From Neoasaia chiangmaiensis (GTDB lineage Bacteria > Pseudomonadota > Alphaproteobacteria > Acetobacterales > Acetobacteraceae): 64,000 nt of DNA. Location of the stretch: contig NZ_CP014691.1 in assembly GCF_002005465.1 (NCBI RefSeq), positions 1-64,000 on the forward strand. The letters are read 5' to 3'. A program made the position numbers and the translations under genes. Under the pieces are notes generated by a model. It was not told where the DNA came from. It saw nothing but the letters and a program-made list of their open reading frames with translations, and did not search any database. Below are positions 43,932-53,181 of the stretch, piece after piece; within the stretch, counting starts at the first letter, position 1, and each line of letters opens with the position of its first letter.

Positions 43932-45524
43932 TCAACCACCAGATTTCAACGCTCGTGGTAGGCGCTGACGCGGTATGGCAATTCGCGGTGGATAGGTTCG
44001 AACGGGAAGGATCAGCAGAATCACGAACATCAGGCCGGCGACACCGGCAAAAACGAGAAATGTGTCACTTATGGTGAGTACAGCGACCTGCTTAGAAAAC
44101 TCTTCCCGAAAGGCGGTCACGCTTCCTGGAGCGCGCGGAGCACCATTCGGAAGAAGCGGAGCCGGATGGCGCCAGGATACCCCGGTCGCCTGATAGGTAC
44201 GGAAACGCTCGCGACCCAGTTGATCGGCCAGTCGGTTGGAGTGCAGACTCCCCCGCCAACGATGGACCAGATCGACCAGCCACCCCCCGATCGCAGCGCC
44301 TGTGGCGCGGGGCGCGTTGATCAAACCGGATGCGAACGGTCCATCGGCCGGGGTCAGGTCGTTCGTCGCCATCATCACGAGCGATACGACAATCATGGCT
44401 TCGCCCATCCCTTGCAGGGCTTGCCACGCATAAAACTGATCCCGATACCACTCGACGGTAAGATTGGATTCACCAATGCAGGCCGCCATGATCGCGCCGA
44501 GCCCAAGACCGATGAGATAGCGTGCGTCGACCCAGGAACGATTGAGGATCAGGGCCATCGCCGGTAGGAAGATGAATTGCAGACAGGCGATTTCTGTCAC
44601 GACAAGCTGCGATTGCTCAGTTCGGAACCCCATAACCTCGTCGAGGTAGAGGATCGGCACTGTCGTCGAGCATTCCGTCAGGATAACGAACAGATTGAGG
44701 GTCACAACTCCGTACGCAAAATTCCGGCGCCGCATCAAACGAAAATCAAGCAATGGTGACGGATGGCGGATCTCGTTGATGATAAACAGCGGAAGTGCGC
44801 CGACAGCGAGAACCGAAAGGACACAGATAAGTGGGCTGTTGAACCAGTCGAGCCGATCACCCTGCTCGAAAACCGTCGCACCCGACGAAACGCCAACCAG
44901 GACGAGAAGAACGCCAGCCCAGTTAAAGTTGTTGAACCGATCGAGCTCGAGGGGATCCCGCGGCATCCCATACCACATCAGCAATGCAGCGATTACGTCG
45001 AACGGAACACACTGAAAAAAAACGAACTGCCAGCCGACCAAGTCCGTCCACAAACCAGCAAACGCGAAGTTCAGATTTGGGTAAAATGTCGCGGTCATGG
45101 CATAGCAGGCGAGGCCCCATAACCGAATTGGCGGAGGTAATACGCGCAACGCGATGGTCATGACGCAGGGGACCGTGAAGCCGGTGTCCAGTCCCTGAAG
45201 CCAGCGTTCGATATAGAGCAGACTGAGGTTATGCGTGAACGGAATGCAGACAGTGGGCGCGATTCCCAACGCCGCAACAAACATCGCAAACCGATAAATC
45301 GAGAATGTTTCCTCACACCACGGCGCAAACGCCATGCCGCAGATCTCCGCGGCCGTGTAAATGCTCTGGTACCACGTTCCAGGATCGTGACTGAAGCCCA
45401 AGCCGCCCGAGACATCCGCGAGCGCGGCATCGGAGACCGTCTCATTGAGCTCGTTCGCCATCGCCAGCATGATCACGCCTGCGAAGCCCAGCAGAGGGCG
45501 TAGTCGGTCCATTGTAGTGGTCAT
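43932..45524 (-). CDS. MFS efflux pump, DHA2 (EmrB-like)
   Basis: A 530-residue, fourteen-helix major-facilitator exporter. Characteristic stretches are MLAMANELNETVSDAALADV at the first helix, YIERWLQGLDTGFTVPCVMT, the DHA2 motif LINAPRATGAAIGGWLVDLV, and a long C-terminal loop. It heads the operon with the membrane peptide, EmrA-like adaptor and outer-membrane factor. A LysR gene is divergent, 151 bases away counted from its likely start, and probably controls the operon. Confidence 0.9.
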   Translation of the reverse strand: MTTTMDRLRPLLGFAGVIMLAMANELNETVSDAALADVSGGLGFSHDPGTWYQSIYTAAEICGMAFAPWCEETFSIYRFAMFVAALGIAPTVCIPFTHNLSLLYIERWLQGLDTGFTVPCVMTIALRVLPPPIRLWGLACYAMTATFYPNLNFAFAGLWTDLVGWQFVFFQCVPFDVIAALLMWYGMPRDPLELDRFNNFNWAGVLLVLVGVSSGATVFEQGDRLDWFNSPLICVLSVLAVGALPLFIINEIRHPSPLLDFRLMRRRNFAYGVVTLNLFVILTECSTTVPILYLDEVMGFRTEQSQLVVTEIACLQFIFLPAMALILNRSWVDARYLIGLGLGAIMAACIGESNLTVEWYRDQFYAWQALQGMGEAMIVVSLVMMATNDLTPADGPFASGLINAPRATGAAIGGWLVDLVHRWRGSLHSNRLADQLGRERFRTYQATGVSWRHPAPLLPNGAPRAPGSVTAFREEFSKQVAVLTISDTFLVFAGVAGLMFVILLILPVRTYPPRIAIPRQRLPRALKSGG

Positions 45525-45675
45525 GGGTGGAGCTGACTCTTCGACAATGTTTTTCCGTCCCGTTATGGGATTGGCGTCATTTTTGACCGAACATCTCGAT
45601 TATCAGAAGAATCAATCTTGCAATGCGAGGATTGCATCCAGCAAAATGGTCGCTGTCCTCGCATATGGATGCAAC

Positions 45676-46581
45676 ATGCCGCGCTCTCTTGACTTCAATC
45701 AGCTCCTCACACTTGAAATCCTGCTTGAGGAACAAAGCGTTGTCCGGGCCGCACGGCGCCTCAACACAAGTCCGGCCACGATCAGCCGCGCGCTTGCGCG
45801 TATCCGGGACGACTTCGGCGACGCCATTCTCGTCGCGTCTGGCCGCGGCCTTGCTCCGACGCAGTATGCGCTCGATCTGCTCCCGCGCGTGCACGGTGTG
45901 CTTGAAAGCGCACGCGGTCTCTACGACGCGGCACCAATGCCGGATCTGCGTGCCATGACACCGCGCTTTACGCTTGTCCTGGCGGAGGCAGTCATCGAAG
46001 CCTATGGAACGTCATTGGCGGACGCGATCTGGAAACAATGCCCTGGCGCGACAATTCACTTTCTGGATGAAGTGCCTTTACAGGAAAATGAGCGTCTTCG
46101 GCGCGGTGAGGTCGATCTGTATGTCGGTGTCTTTGGAACAATCGGTCCGGAAATCATGCGGCAGACTGTTCGCTCCGGGTTTACGAAAGGTGCTGTGAGA
46201 GACGACCATCCTCTCCTTTCAGGGCCATTGGAAATTTCGCGGTTATTCAAATACGGCCACATCATGGTCTCGCGTGACAGCAACATGCGACAGCCCATCG
46301 ACGATGTATTGGCTCGGCACGGCTCATCAAAACGCCGCATCGAACTTGTCGTGCCAACCTACGCTATTGCTCTCGCGATGTTGAGAAAGACTGACCTGAT
46401 TCTCGGGCTCCCGGATTTTCTCATGTCGGGATCACATATCGACAAGCACAAGATCGGTTTCCTCTCGGATCCCACGCCAACGGCGCCATTCGATATTTTT
46501 CAAGCCTGGCATCCCAGGCTCGGCAAAGACCCTGTGCATCGCTGGTTACGAGAGACAGTTCAGAAGGTTATCGCCCAGTAA
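45676..46581 (+). CDS. LysR-family regulator of the EmrAB-type operon
   Basis: A 301-residue regulator. ATG 45676 begins MPRSLDFNQLLTLEILLEEQ; the frame is open upstream to 45445 but would overlap the divergent pump gene. Helix-turn-helix: SVVRAARRLNTSPATISRAL, then ARIRDDFGDAILVASGRGL. The C-terminal effector domain resembles the NodD/NahR-like branch (LDEVPLQENERLRRGEVDLY, GVF). Divergence from an efflux operon suggests it senses the exported compound. Confidence 0.88.
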   Translation: MPRSLDFNQLLTLEILLEEQSVVRAARRLNTSPATISRALARIRDDFGDAILVASGRGLAPTQYALDLLPRVHGVLESARGLYDAAPMPDLRAMTPRFTLVLAEAVIEAYGTSLADAIWKQCPGATIHFLDEVPLQENERLRRGEVDLYVGVFGTIGPEIMRQTVRSGFTKGAVRDDHPLLSGPLEISRLFKYGHIMVSRDSNMRQPIDDVLARHGSSKRRIELVVPTYAIALAMLRKTDLILGLPDFLMSGSHIDKHKIGFLSDPTPTAPFDIFQAWHPRLGKDPVHRWLRETVQKVIAQ

Positions 46582-46708
46582 ACCGATGCCGTCGTTTTCC
46601 GATACTAATTATAGATTTTCAGGAAGGTTTCTCTTGCAGATCTTGCCATCTGCCCGATCGCTGCGATCGCCCGGAATTTCAAACAGTTTATCGTTGACGA
46701 TACGGACT

Positions 46709-47762
46709 GGCTCTGTTGCACAATTCACTGATTGGTCGTGCTGACCGCTTTGATGGTTTTCCGTTACGCGACCGCCTGTGTGAGAGGGGTTCCGAGCGCT
46801 GTGAAGCGATTAAGGATAGCAACACGGATGTGAACTTCGGTGATCTGGCGGTCGAAATCGCGTGCTGTCAGACGTTGGCCGAGGAGTTTGATGCAGTGCA
46901 TTTTCGTCTCGACGCGGCTTCGCCTGTGGTATCCGCTCCATCGCCGCCAGATCGTTTTTCCAAACCGATCTGCAGCTCGCAAGGCTTCATTTCTGACGAT
47001 GGCTCCGGGCGAAGTGGGGTTCCATGGTTTTGCGTTCTTCCGTGGGGGGAATGACAGCGTGCGCCCCGCGCTCGGCGGTGGTTTCATGACATCGCCTCGT
47101 GTCGTAAGCCCCGTCGGCCGTGACACGGGCGATCTCCTCCTCTGCGGGGATCTGGGCCAGGAGCGCCGGCAGGATCGGGGCATCACCGACATCGTGACCT
47201 GTGATGTCAACGGCCCTGATTTCCAGAGACCCTTCGTCGATCGCAATAAGAAGCTTGCGCCATATCCTGTGCTTTGACGCCCCGTGCTTGCGGGTGTGCC
47301 ACTCGCCTTCTCCCTCGACTTTGATGCCGGTGCTGTCGATCAGAAGGTGGAGCGGACCGTCCGAACCGCGATAGGGGATATCGACCGTCAGGGATTTCTG
47401 CCGACGGCTCAGCGTGCTGAAATCCGGCACAGACCACGCAAGTCCAGCCAGGCGCAGGAGACTTTCAACAAAACCCGTCGTCTGTCGCAGGGCAAAACCG
47501 AACAGAACCTTCAGCGTCAGGCAGGTCTGGATCGCAGCATCGCTGTAACCCGGCTGGCGGCCACGGCGCCCTGTCGGAAAGCCTTCCCAGGTCATGGACG
47601 GGTCCAACCAAACTGTCAGAGATCCACGTTTCTTCAGCGATGCGTTGTAGGAGGACCAGTTCGTCGTTCGGTAGTGCGTGGGCTTCGGCTTGCTCATGAC
47701 AACCAGCTAGCAAACCAAATTCACTCCGCGAATCCCGCGCACGTATTTGCGCAACAAAGCCA
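46709..47762. mobile_element. IS5-family (IS903-like) element inserted in an IS110 fragment
   Basis: Termini GGCTCTGTTGCACAAATTC-like at 46709 and, reversed, GGCTTTGTTGCGCAAATAC at about 47744-47762. The 1.05-kb element holds a frameshifted transposase. The right end lies within an IS110 transposase, whose remaining part is missing on the left side, and no 9-bp target duplication is found, so deletion accompanied or followed insertion. Confidence 0.7.
46764..47697 (-). pseudogene. IS5-family transposase with frameshift
   Basis: The N-terminal part (MSKPKPTHYRTTNWSSYNAS, PGYSDAAIQTCLTLKVLFGF, LLIDSTGIKVEGEGEW, VTADGAYDTRRCHE) reaches near 47030, then leaves the frame. The other frame continues PPRKNAKPWN, GKTIWRRWSGYHRRSRVETK and MHCIKLLGQRLTARDFDRQ to 46764. 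The two DDE Asp residues and the downstream Glu region are present but in different frames. One base change in length explains it. Confidence 0.85.
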
Positions 47763-48333
47763 GCGCGACCCACTCGGTGCGCATGTCGGTCACCAGCAAC
47801 CGTAGCCGCGGGCTCAACGGATCGGCCTGTCCTTCGACGGCCGGCGCATCCAGCCAGTCCAGTAGGGCCCGGCGCCGCTGGGGCAACACGATACCGCGCT
47901 CGAGCAGCAGGGCGCGGAGTTGATTGATCAGCGTCGTGCGTTCCGCGACCAGCCGATCGCGCGCCCGGTGCAACGCCTGCATGTCGAGCTGGTCCTCAGC
48001 CTTTAGCGGAACAAACCGCATCGTCGGCCGTGTTGCCGCTTCCGCAATCGCCTCCGCGTCCCGGTCGTCGTTCTTGTGCGCCTTGACGTAGGGACGGACA
48101 TATTCCGGCGGCATCAGGCGGACCGTGTGGCCCATGGCCTGGGCCGCTCGCTCAATGTAGTGGGCACCCCCGCACGCCTCCATCGCCACCGTGCAGGCCG
48201 CAAGCTTCGACAGCAACGTCATCAGGGTCTCGCGCGTGACCCGCCGTCGAAGGACCACGGCACCACGCTCGTCCAACCCGACGACGCTGACGTTGTTCTT
48301 GCCAAGATCCACACCCAGCATTGTGACCGCCAT
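47707..48333 (-). pseudogene. IS110-family transposase, N-terminal fragment
   Basis: The DEDD domain is present: MLGVDLGKNNVSVVGLDERG, VAMEACGGAHYIERAAQAMG, KNDDRDAEAIAEAATRPTMR. The match ends after LVTDMRTEWVAL, where the inserted IS5 terminus begins; the last residues to 47707 are translated IS sequence. The C-terminal domain is missing. It is not collinear with the IS110 fragment at 15.3 kb in this window. Confidence 0.85.
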
Positions 48334-48407
48334 CTCTCCCTCCTGTCGAAACGGGCACCCTTCTCAGGATACCACCGTTGAGGGGCGGGCCATTCCATAA
48401 TCACACT

Positions 48408-50645
48408 TCACCGATTTCCCAAAGAAACTCTCAGATCGTCCGCCCGAGAACTATTTAGAAAGTCCTTTACTTTCAATGCTACCGTCCTTGAATTGCCAAC
48501 CGGCAGAGGATCATACGCCGCAGAATTTCGGTTCCATTCTTCGCCTGCAGCATACCAATCGATCTTCCTCGGGGGCATTCCAGAAATCAAAGCTGCATCC
48601 AAAGATTTGAAATAGATCTCCCATCGGTGGCGGTAATAATCGTTGGTAAGGCCAGCCCAGTCTTTATTAGCATAATCATGTAAACCACCAGCTTGGCTAG
48701 CGCTACGATCACCCCAGTTGGTTAGGATAGAGCGAGCATCATAATTGAGTTTTTTTTCCTCCTCAGGGGTATCCGCCCACTGTTTTGTATTTTCCAGCCA
48801 ATGCCCCACACGAAAAAAGTATTCGGTTCCGAGCAACTCGTCCTGCAATGTCATTAAGTCATACCAGAGCTTTGTATCGCGTTCGAATGTCATACGGTCT
48901 TTGGACACATAAGCCGCTTTGATCTTTGGAAGTAAAATTCGTGCGGTATTAGCAAGTACTTGATGACCGACATCCACAACATCATAACGATACGCCGTGC
49001 TGGAATCGAAGGCCGCAGGGGCCTCGAGCAAGGTCTCAAAAGCATTTTGTAATGCCTTGAAAGAATATCCTGCAACCTTTTGGTTACCATTGAACGCACT
49101 GCGAGCATCCAGTGATGGTTGAGCATTAAAGAGGCTGTCAATCGGCGCCGCATTCTCGCCAGCATCGCTACTATAGGTTGCCTGTGTTGAATAAACGGTC
49201 TGAAGCAAGTCCTGCCACGCAGCTTCCACATGCGAATCTGCGGCACCGTAGCGGCGATCCGCGAAACTTTTCGTCCAAGATCTTAAATCGATCGGCTGAT
49301 TATGCCAGGCCGCCTCAGAAAACAAATCAAACAAGTAGGGATTATGATCCATTGCTTCCGTAAAAATAGCCGTACCGATTAATGCAGGTTGCTTTGCGGG
49401 CAAACTGGGTAAACGGACACCATAATCATATGCCTCGCCACCAAGCGTCGTACGCCCACCAAACTCCCATAGACCACCGTAGAGGTAGTCCGCACCAAGC
49501 AACTCCCGACCGCGATCGGCGCTTCGGATAACGTTCTGCCGCAAATCAACGATAAACATTTTATCATTCGGCACTACACGCAGAATTCCTGCTGCTGGTT
49601 GGTTACGCCAGCCAAGTATCATCCACCGAGCCCCGGGATGCGCAGCTTGAAGTGCTTTTTCAATCTCGGCAGCAGCATCTGGAATTGGCACATCTCCAGG
49701 GGTTCCTCCCTCCTGAAATAGCTCCAAATCATATATTGAGGTATCACCGAAAAGCGCACGTTGTTCTGCGTAATAAGTGGCCGCTATTTTAGGAAACAAA
49801 GGATCTCGCGGATCGAGCCAAGCCGGGCGTTGAAAATCATTCCAGCGCCCTTGATTGATTACGTGAGCCTTTGGAAAATGTTTTTTGAAATCCGCAGGTA
49901 CCATCCCGTAAAAGCCAGGGAGAACGGGAGTGATACCTAATTCACGTAGACGTCTCAGTATTTGCTGAGCAGATTCGATCCGTTTTTCTAACAAATGCGT
50001 GGAAGGTGGACCAGCGAAACAACACATGTTCCCCATGAGCTGCCAGTTCATATGCGCAGGCATAGTAAGGTCAGTACGCACATTTTCAGAAGAATAGCCA
50101 AAGTGCATTAAAGTTCGAGAAATAACCGCCTCGGCCCCGCGCTCAACAAGCATAGTATTAATGCCAGCAAGAGCATATATATCAATTTCGTGCTCCCACT
50201 TTCGCCAATTCCAGTAAGGAGAAGTATACCCATCTGTATTTTGATTAAGAGCATATCTATATATTACGGAAGAACGCTTATTGATCTCTTTATCTAGTGC
50301 CACGACAGAAGGGTTTTTCGGCATTGGGGCACCGTTGGACGACAATTGGTCCAGCCCATAGTATTTCATATACCAGCCGCTTCCAGCCAAAAGCGCGATT
50401 TGGGAATTACCCGCCACCACAACTTTTCCGTTTTCGGTTCGAACCGAAAAATGATCATGCGTATCGTGATCATTGAGAAGCGAAAAAGTAATTTTGTCAC
50501 GCCAATCTGGCATAGAGCGAGATAATACGTCATAGGCAGGACCGGACATTTGCTCATTCTGAGGCATATATTTTACCTGCGAGCAGGACGCAAGTTCGAT
50601 GCAAGACAAAAAAGCTACTACAGTGGACATATTGGTTCGAAACAT
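48408..50645 (-). CDS. Alpha-N-acetylglucosaminidase, glycoside hydrolase family 89, lipoprotein
   Basis: A 745-residue exoglycosidase from ATG 50645 (a TTG four codons upstream overlaps the receptor gene). The lipoprotein signal MFRTNMSTVVAFLSCIELAS ends at the lipid Cys21. The family 89 layout is seen: a small N-terminal domain (VVVAGNSQIALLAGSGWYMK), MNWQLMGNMCCFAGP, then LELFQEGGTPGDV with Glu312 and FTEAMDHNPYLFDLFSEAAW with Glu430 at the places expected for the two catalytic acids. The enzyme removes terminal alpha-linked GlcNAc. With the adjacent TonB receptor and ROK regulator it forms a glycan-use locus. The natural glycan is unknown. AT-rich. Confidence 0.9.
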   Translation of the reverse strand: MFRTNMSTVVAFLSCIELASCSQVKYMPQNEQMSGPAYDVLSRSMPDWRDKITFSLLNDHDTHDHFSVRTENGKVVVAGNSQIALLAGSGWYMKYYGLDQLSSNGAPMPKNPSVVALDKEINKRSSVIYRYALNQNTDGYTSPYWNWRKWEHEIDIYALAGINTMLVERGAEAVISRTLMHFGYSSENVRTDLTMPAHMNWQLMGNMCCFAGPPSTHLLEKRIESAQQILRRLRELGITPVLPGFYGMVPADFKKHFPKAHVINQGRWNDFQRPAWLDPRDPLFPKIAATYYAEQRALFGDTSIYDLELFQEGGTPGDVPIPDAAAEIEKALQAAHPGARWMILGWRNQPAAGILRVVPNDKMFIVDLRQNVIRSADRGRELLGADYLYGGLWEFGGRTTLGGEAYDYGVRLPSLPAKQPALIGTAIFTEAMDHNPYLFDLFSEAAWHNQPIDLRSWTKSFADRRYGAADSHVEAAWQDLLQTVYSTQATYSSDAGENAAPIDSLFNAQPSLDARSAFNGNQKVAGYSFKALQNAFETLLEAPAAFDSSTAYRYDVVDVGHQVLANTARILLPKIKAAYVSKDRMTFERDTKLWYDLMTLQDELLGTEYFFRVGHWLENTKQWADTPEEEKKLNYDARSILTNWGDRSASQAGGLHDYANKDWAGLTNDYYRHRWEIYFKSLDAALISGMPPRKIDWYAAGEEWNRNSAAYDPLPVGNSRTVALKVKDFLNSSRADDLRVSLGNR

Positions 50646-50653
50646 GGTCACTC

Positions 50654-53053
50654 TCAAAAGCCTGTTGTTATAGTTGCAACAAACATACGTTCGGCCCCGA
50701 CCATATAGCTTGGAGAACTTGCGGCAATTGCAGTACCGTAGACACCAGTTCGTGCTCGTGCACTACCCGCAAAGCCATAAACACCTGACAGATATTGATC
50801 ATTAGAAATATTGTTGATGCTTAATTGAATTTGGGGATGCTTCAAGAAGCCATAGTTCTGGAATCGATATCCAACTGCCACATTTGCGATCGCATATCCA
50901 GGAATGCTCTGATCATTCATAAATGTCGAATACTGCTTTCCGACATAATCACCCATAACTGTACCAAAAAAGTGCCCATCGTCGTAACTCAATCCAACGG
51001 ATCCACTATATTTTGGACTCTGAACCATTTCCTTTCCCTTAGTCGGCAGATAATCACCACCAGTTGCATAGTTATTTCCGAGCTCGGTATGCAAATACTG
51101 GAAAGATAAATACGGACTAATGTGGTGCCATGGACGCAAGCCAAATTCTGCTTGCGCGCCTCGTATTGTCTCACCTCCAATATTAAGAGGCTGAGTAATT
51201 AACTGCGAGTTGACATACCCAGAAGAGGTTATTTGATGATTTGTCAAGTTATAATTAAATAAAGTAAATGTTGCATTGAGAAGACCATAGTGCCGATAAC
51301 CGAGTTCCTCACCAATAGCGTATTCGGATTTCAAATTTGTATTTCCGGTCATCGTTGGACGCCCCCTACCTGTGGGATCCCATAATTGAATATAAACCTC
51401 TTCCGACGCCGGTGCGTGGAAACCAGTCGTTGCATTTAAAAATATTTGGTCATTTTTAGTGATTTTATAGCTTGCGGAGAAGCGTGGTAGGGGTGTTGCG
51501 TAGTTCCCGCCAGCTTTGAAAAGTGCTCCAGGTATGTTGTTCGTAGCTGAACGCGAAATCATTACCTCTCGAAATCCTGCTGTAATATTCAGCCGATCAT
51601 TCAGAGCGTGAAACTGATCTTCTAAAAATAATGCGTTTGTCTGTTGTTTAAAGTTAATATTGTATCCGCTTAGAACCTGACCATCGACCATAATCGGGTA
51701 TTGCCCGAAAAGATTTGCCGCGCCCCCTTGTAGGTTTAGGGGCGAGAAGCTTTCCAACTCGCTATGGTCGAGATATGCATACCAGTAACCGAACCGAAGT
51801 GTATTCTGCGCCGTATTCCATGCTATTGCGGTCGTTAGGCCCGCAGAGTTTTCACGTTCATTATCAGAAGAAACGGCAGTCTGGGTACCGTTCACAGGAT
51901 TTGGGGTATCAAGATAGGGTATTGCAATTGTCCCCTGATAAGAATTTGTTACAGAAAGATTTTCGCCCCCGCCATAAGTGCCGTTATCCCAGACGAAATA
52001 AGGTGTCGTATCAAGGGTTAAACTTTCATTACCATCATGCATCAAAGTTAAATGCGTTGGCAGGCTAGCAAGAACATCTCGTCTTTTCGAGTAGTGTAGT
52101 TGGTAATAACCTGTGTCTTCCGGAGAGTATTTTCTATCCCAGCCATAATTGTACCCATATGCTTGATATTGGGCGAGCGTCGGGTAGCGCTGTGCTGTTC
52201 CCAATGAATCATTCCAACCAAAAACCGCGTGGACATAATTATTGTCGCCCCACGACTTTGTTGCCATAGCATCCACGTGGTCTCGACGGGCAAATCCTAG
52301 TCCGCGCAAAGGGTCGCTACGAGTGTCAGAAAAAGATGCGTAGCTTCTGACCCCCGAATGACCGATTTCGCCACTTTCCAAGCGAATAAATTCGCGCCGC
52401 AATGCGCGCGAACCATAACTGAGGTCGACAAGACCGCCAGGCTTTGCGCCAGGCTGCACACGCTGCACCGAGACCTGTCCACCGACTGCAGAATAGAAAG
52501 GTGCGCCTATATCACTGCTTCCTTGTGTTAAGGCAATTGACGACACATTATCAGTATCAACCATGTCGCTGGAGAACACATTGAAATTTACGGGATCTTG
52601 GAGCGGCGCCCCTTCCATTTCATAGCCCAGTTCGGCTTGAGTTAATCCACGAACGTTGACGGTGTCATGTGAGGGATCGCCGATAGGACTATTCGATCCC
52701 GAAACGACCCCCGGAAGCGCATTAAGCAAAGCATTAACGTTTGTTGCTGGACTTTGCTTGGCGATATAATCGCGTGTCATTGTACTTTGTGACCGGGCGG
52801 CGGTTTGTCGCAACATTAGACCGCCACCGGGGGTCGTATTGGTGACGCCATTAGCCGACGTACTTCCCCCGCGCACATCAACTGATTCCACGGAGTGCGT
52901 TTCTAGAGAACGCATTGACGCGGGCTTTTTCGACGGGGCCTGTATAGCCTTTGGTCGACGATGTGCTGTCTGCGGTGCACCGGAGGCTGTTGCTATACTT
53001 AGGCTCGCTAGGCACGCACCTGCGGACAGGACTTTCAGTCTAATAGACCCCAT
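50654..53053 (-). CDS. TonB-dependent outer-membrane receptor
   Basis: A 799-residue receptor from ATG 53053 with GGAACGATTG upstream. A signal peptide (VLSAGACLASLSIATASGA) is followed by a plug domain (SPATNVNALLNALPGVVSGS, NVRGLTQAELGYEMEGAP, ALTQGSSDIGAPFYSAVGGQ) and a 22-strand barrel ending PSYMVGAERMFVATITTGF. No clear TonB box was identified; it should lie near residues 55-65. The downstream family 89 glycosidase gene begins within a few bases of its stop, so uptake of a GlcNAc-bearing glycan or its fragment is likely; a siderophore is the alternative. Confidence 0.92.
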   Translation of the reverse strand: MGSIRLKVLSAGACLASLSIATASGAPQTAHRRPKAIQAPSKKPASMRSLETHSVESVDVRGGSTSANGVTNTTPGGGLMLRQTAARSQSTMTRDYIAKQSPATNVNALLNALPGVVSGSNSPIGDPSHDTVNVRGLTQAELGYEMEGAPLQDPVNFNVFSSDMVDTDNVSSIALTQGSSDIGAPFYSAVGGQVSVQRVQPGAKPGGLVDLSYGSRALRREFIRLESGEIGHSGVRSYASFSDTRSDPLRGLGFARRDHVDAMATKSWGDNNYVHAVFGWNDSLGTAQRYPTLAQYQAYGYNYGWDRKYSPEDTGYYQLHYSKRRDVLASLPTHLTLMHDGNESLTLDTTPYFVWDNGTYGGGENLSVTNSYQGTIAIPYLDTPNPVNGTQTAVSSDNERENSAGLTTAIAWNTAQNTLRFGYWYAYLDHSELESFSPLNLQGGAANLFGQYPIMVDGQVLSGYNINFKQQTNALFLEDQFHALNDRLNITAGFREVMISRSATNNIPGALFKAGGNYATPLPRFSASYKITKNDQIFLNATTGFHAPASEEVYIQLWDPTGRGRPTMTGNTNLKSEYAIGEELGYRHYGLLNATFTLFNYNLTNHQITSSGYVNSQLITQPLNIGGETIRGAQAEFGLRPWHHISPYLSFQYLHTELGNNYATGGDYLPTKGKEMVQSPKYSGSVGLSYDDGHFFGTVMGDYVGKQYSTFMNDQSIPGYAIANVAVGYRFQNYGFLKHPQIQLSINNISNDQYLSGVYGFAGSARARTGVYGTAIAASSPSYMVGAERMFVATITTGF

Positions 53054-53118
53054 CAATCGTTCCTTTATCGAATCTTGCGTAGCGTTTCGATGTCAGAACA
53101 TACTCGCCAATAAAAAGT

Positions 53119-53154
53119 TTTTCCATGGGAAAACGTATGCTATAAATAGTTTCC
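53119..53154. promoter_or_regulatory. Candidate ROK operator in the divergent region
   Basis: TTTTCC-ATG-GGAAAA is a perfect inverted repeat at 53119-53133, and a further TTTCC half site at 53150-53154 pairs with GGAAA at 53128-53132. The region separates the receptor gene from the ROK regulator and is the natural place for NagC/Mlc-like binding. Confidence 0.45.
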
Positions 53155-53181
53155 TTAGATAACTTATTGTGCGAGTGCTCG

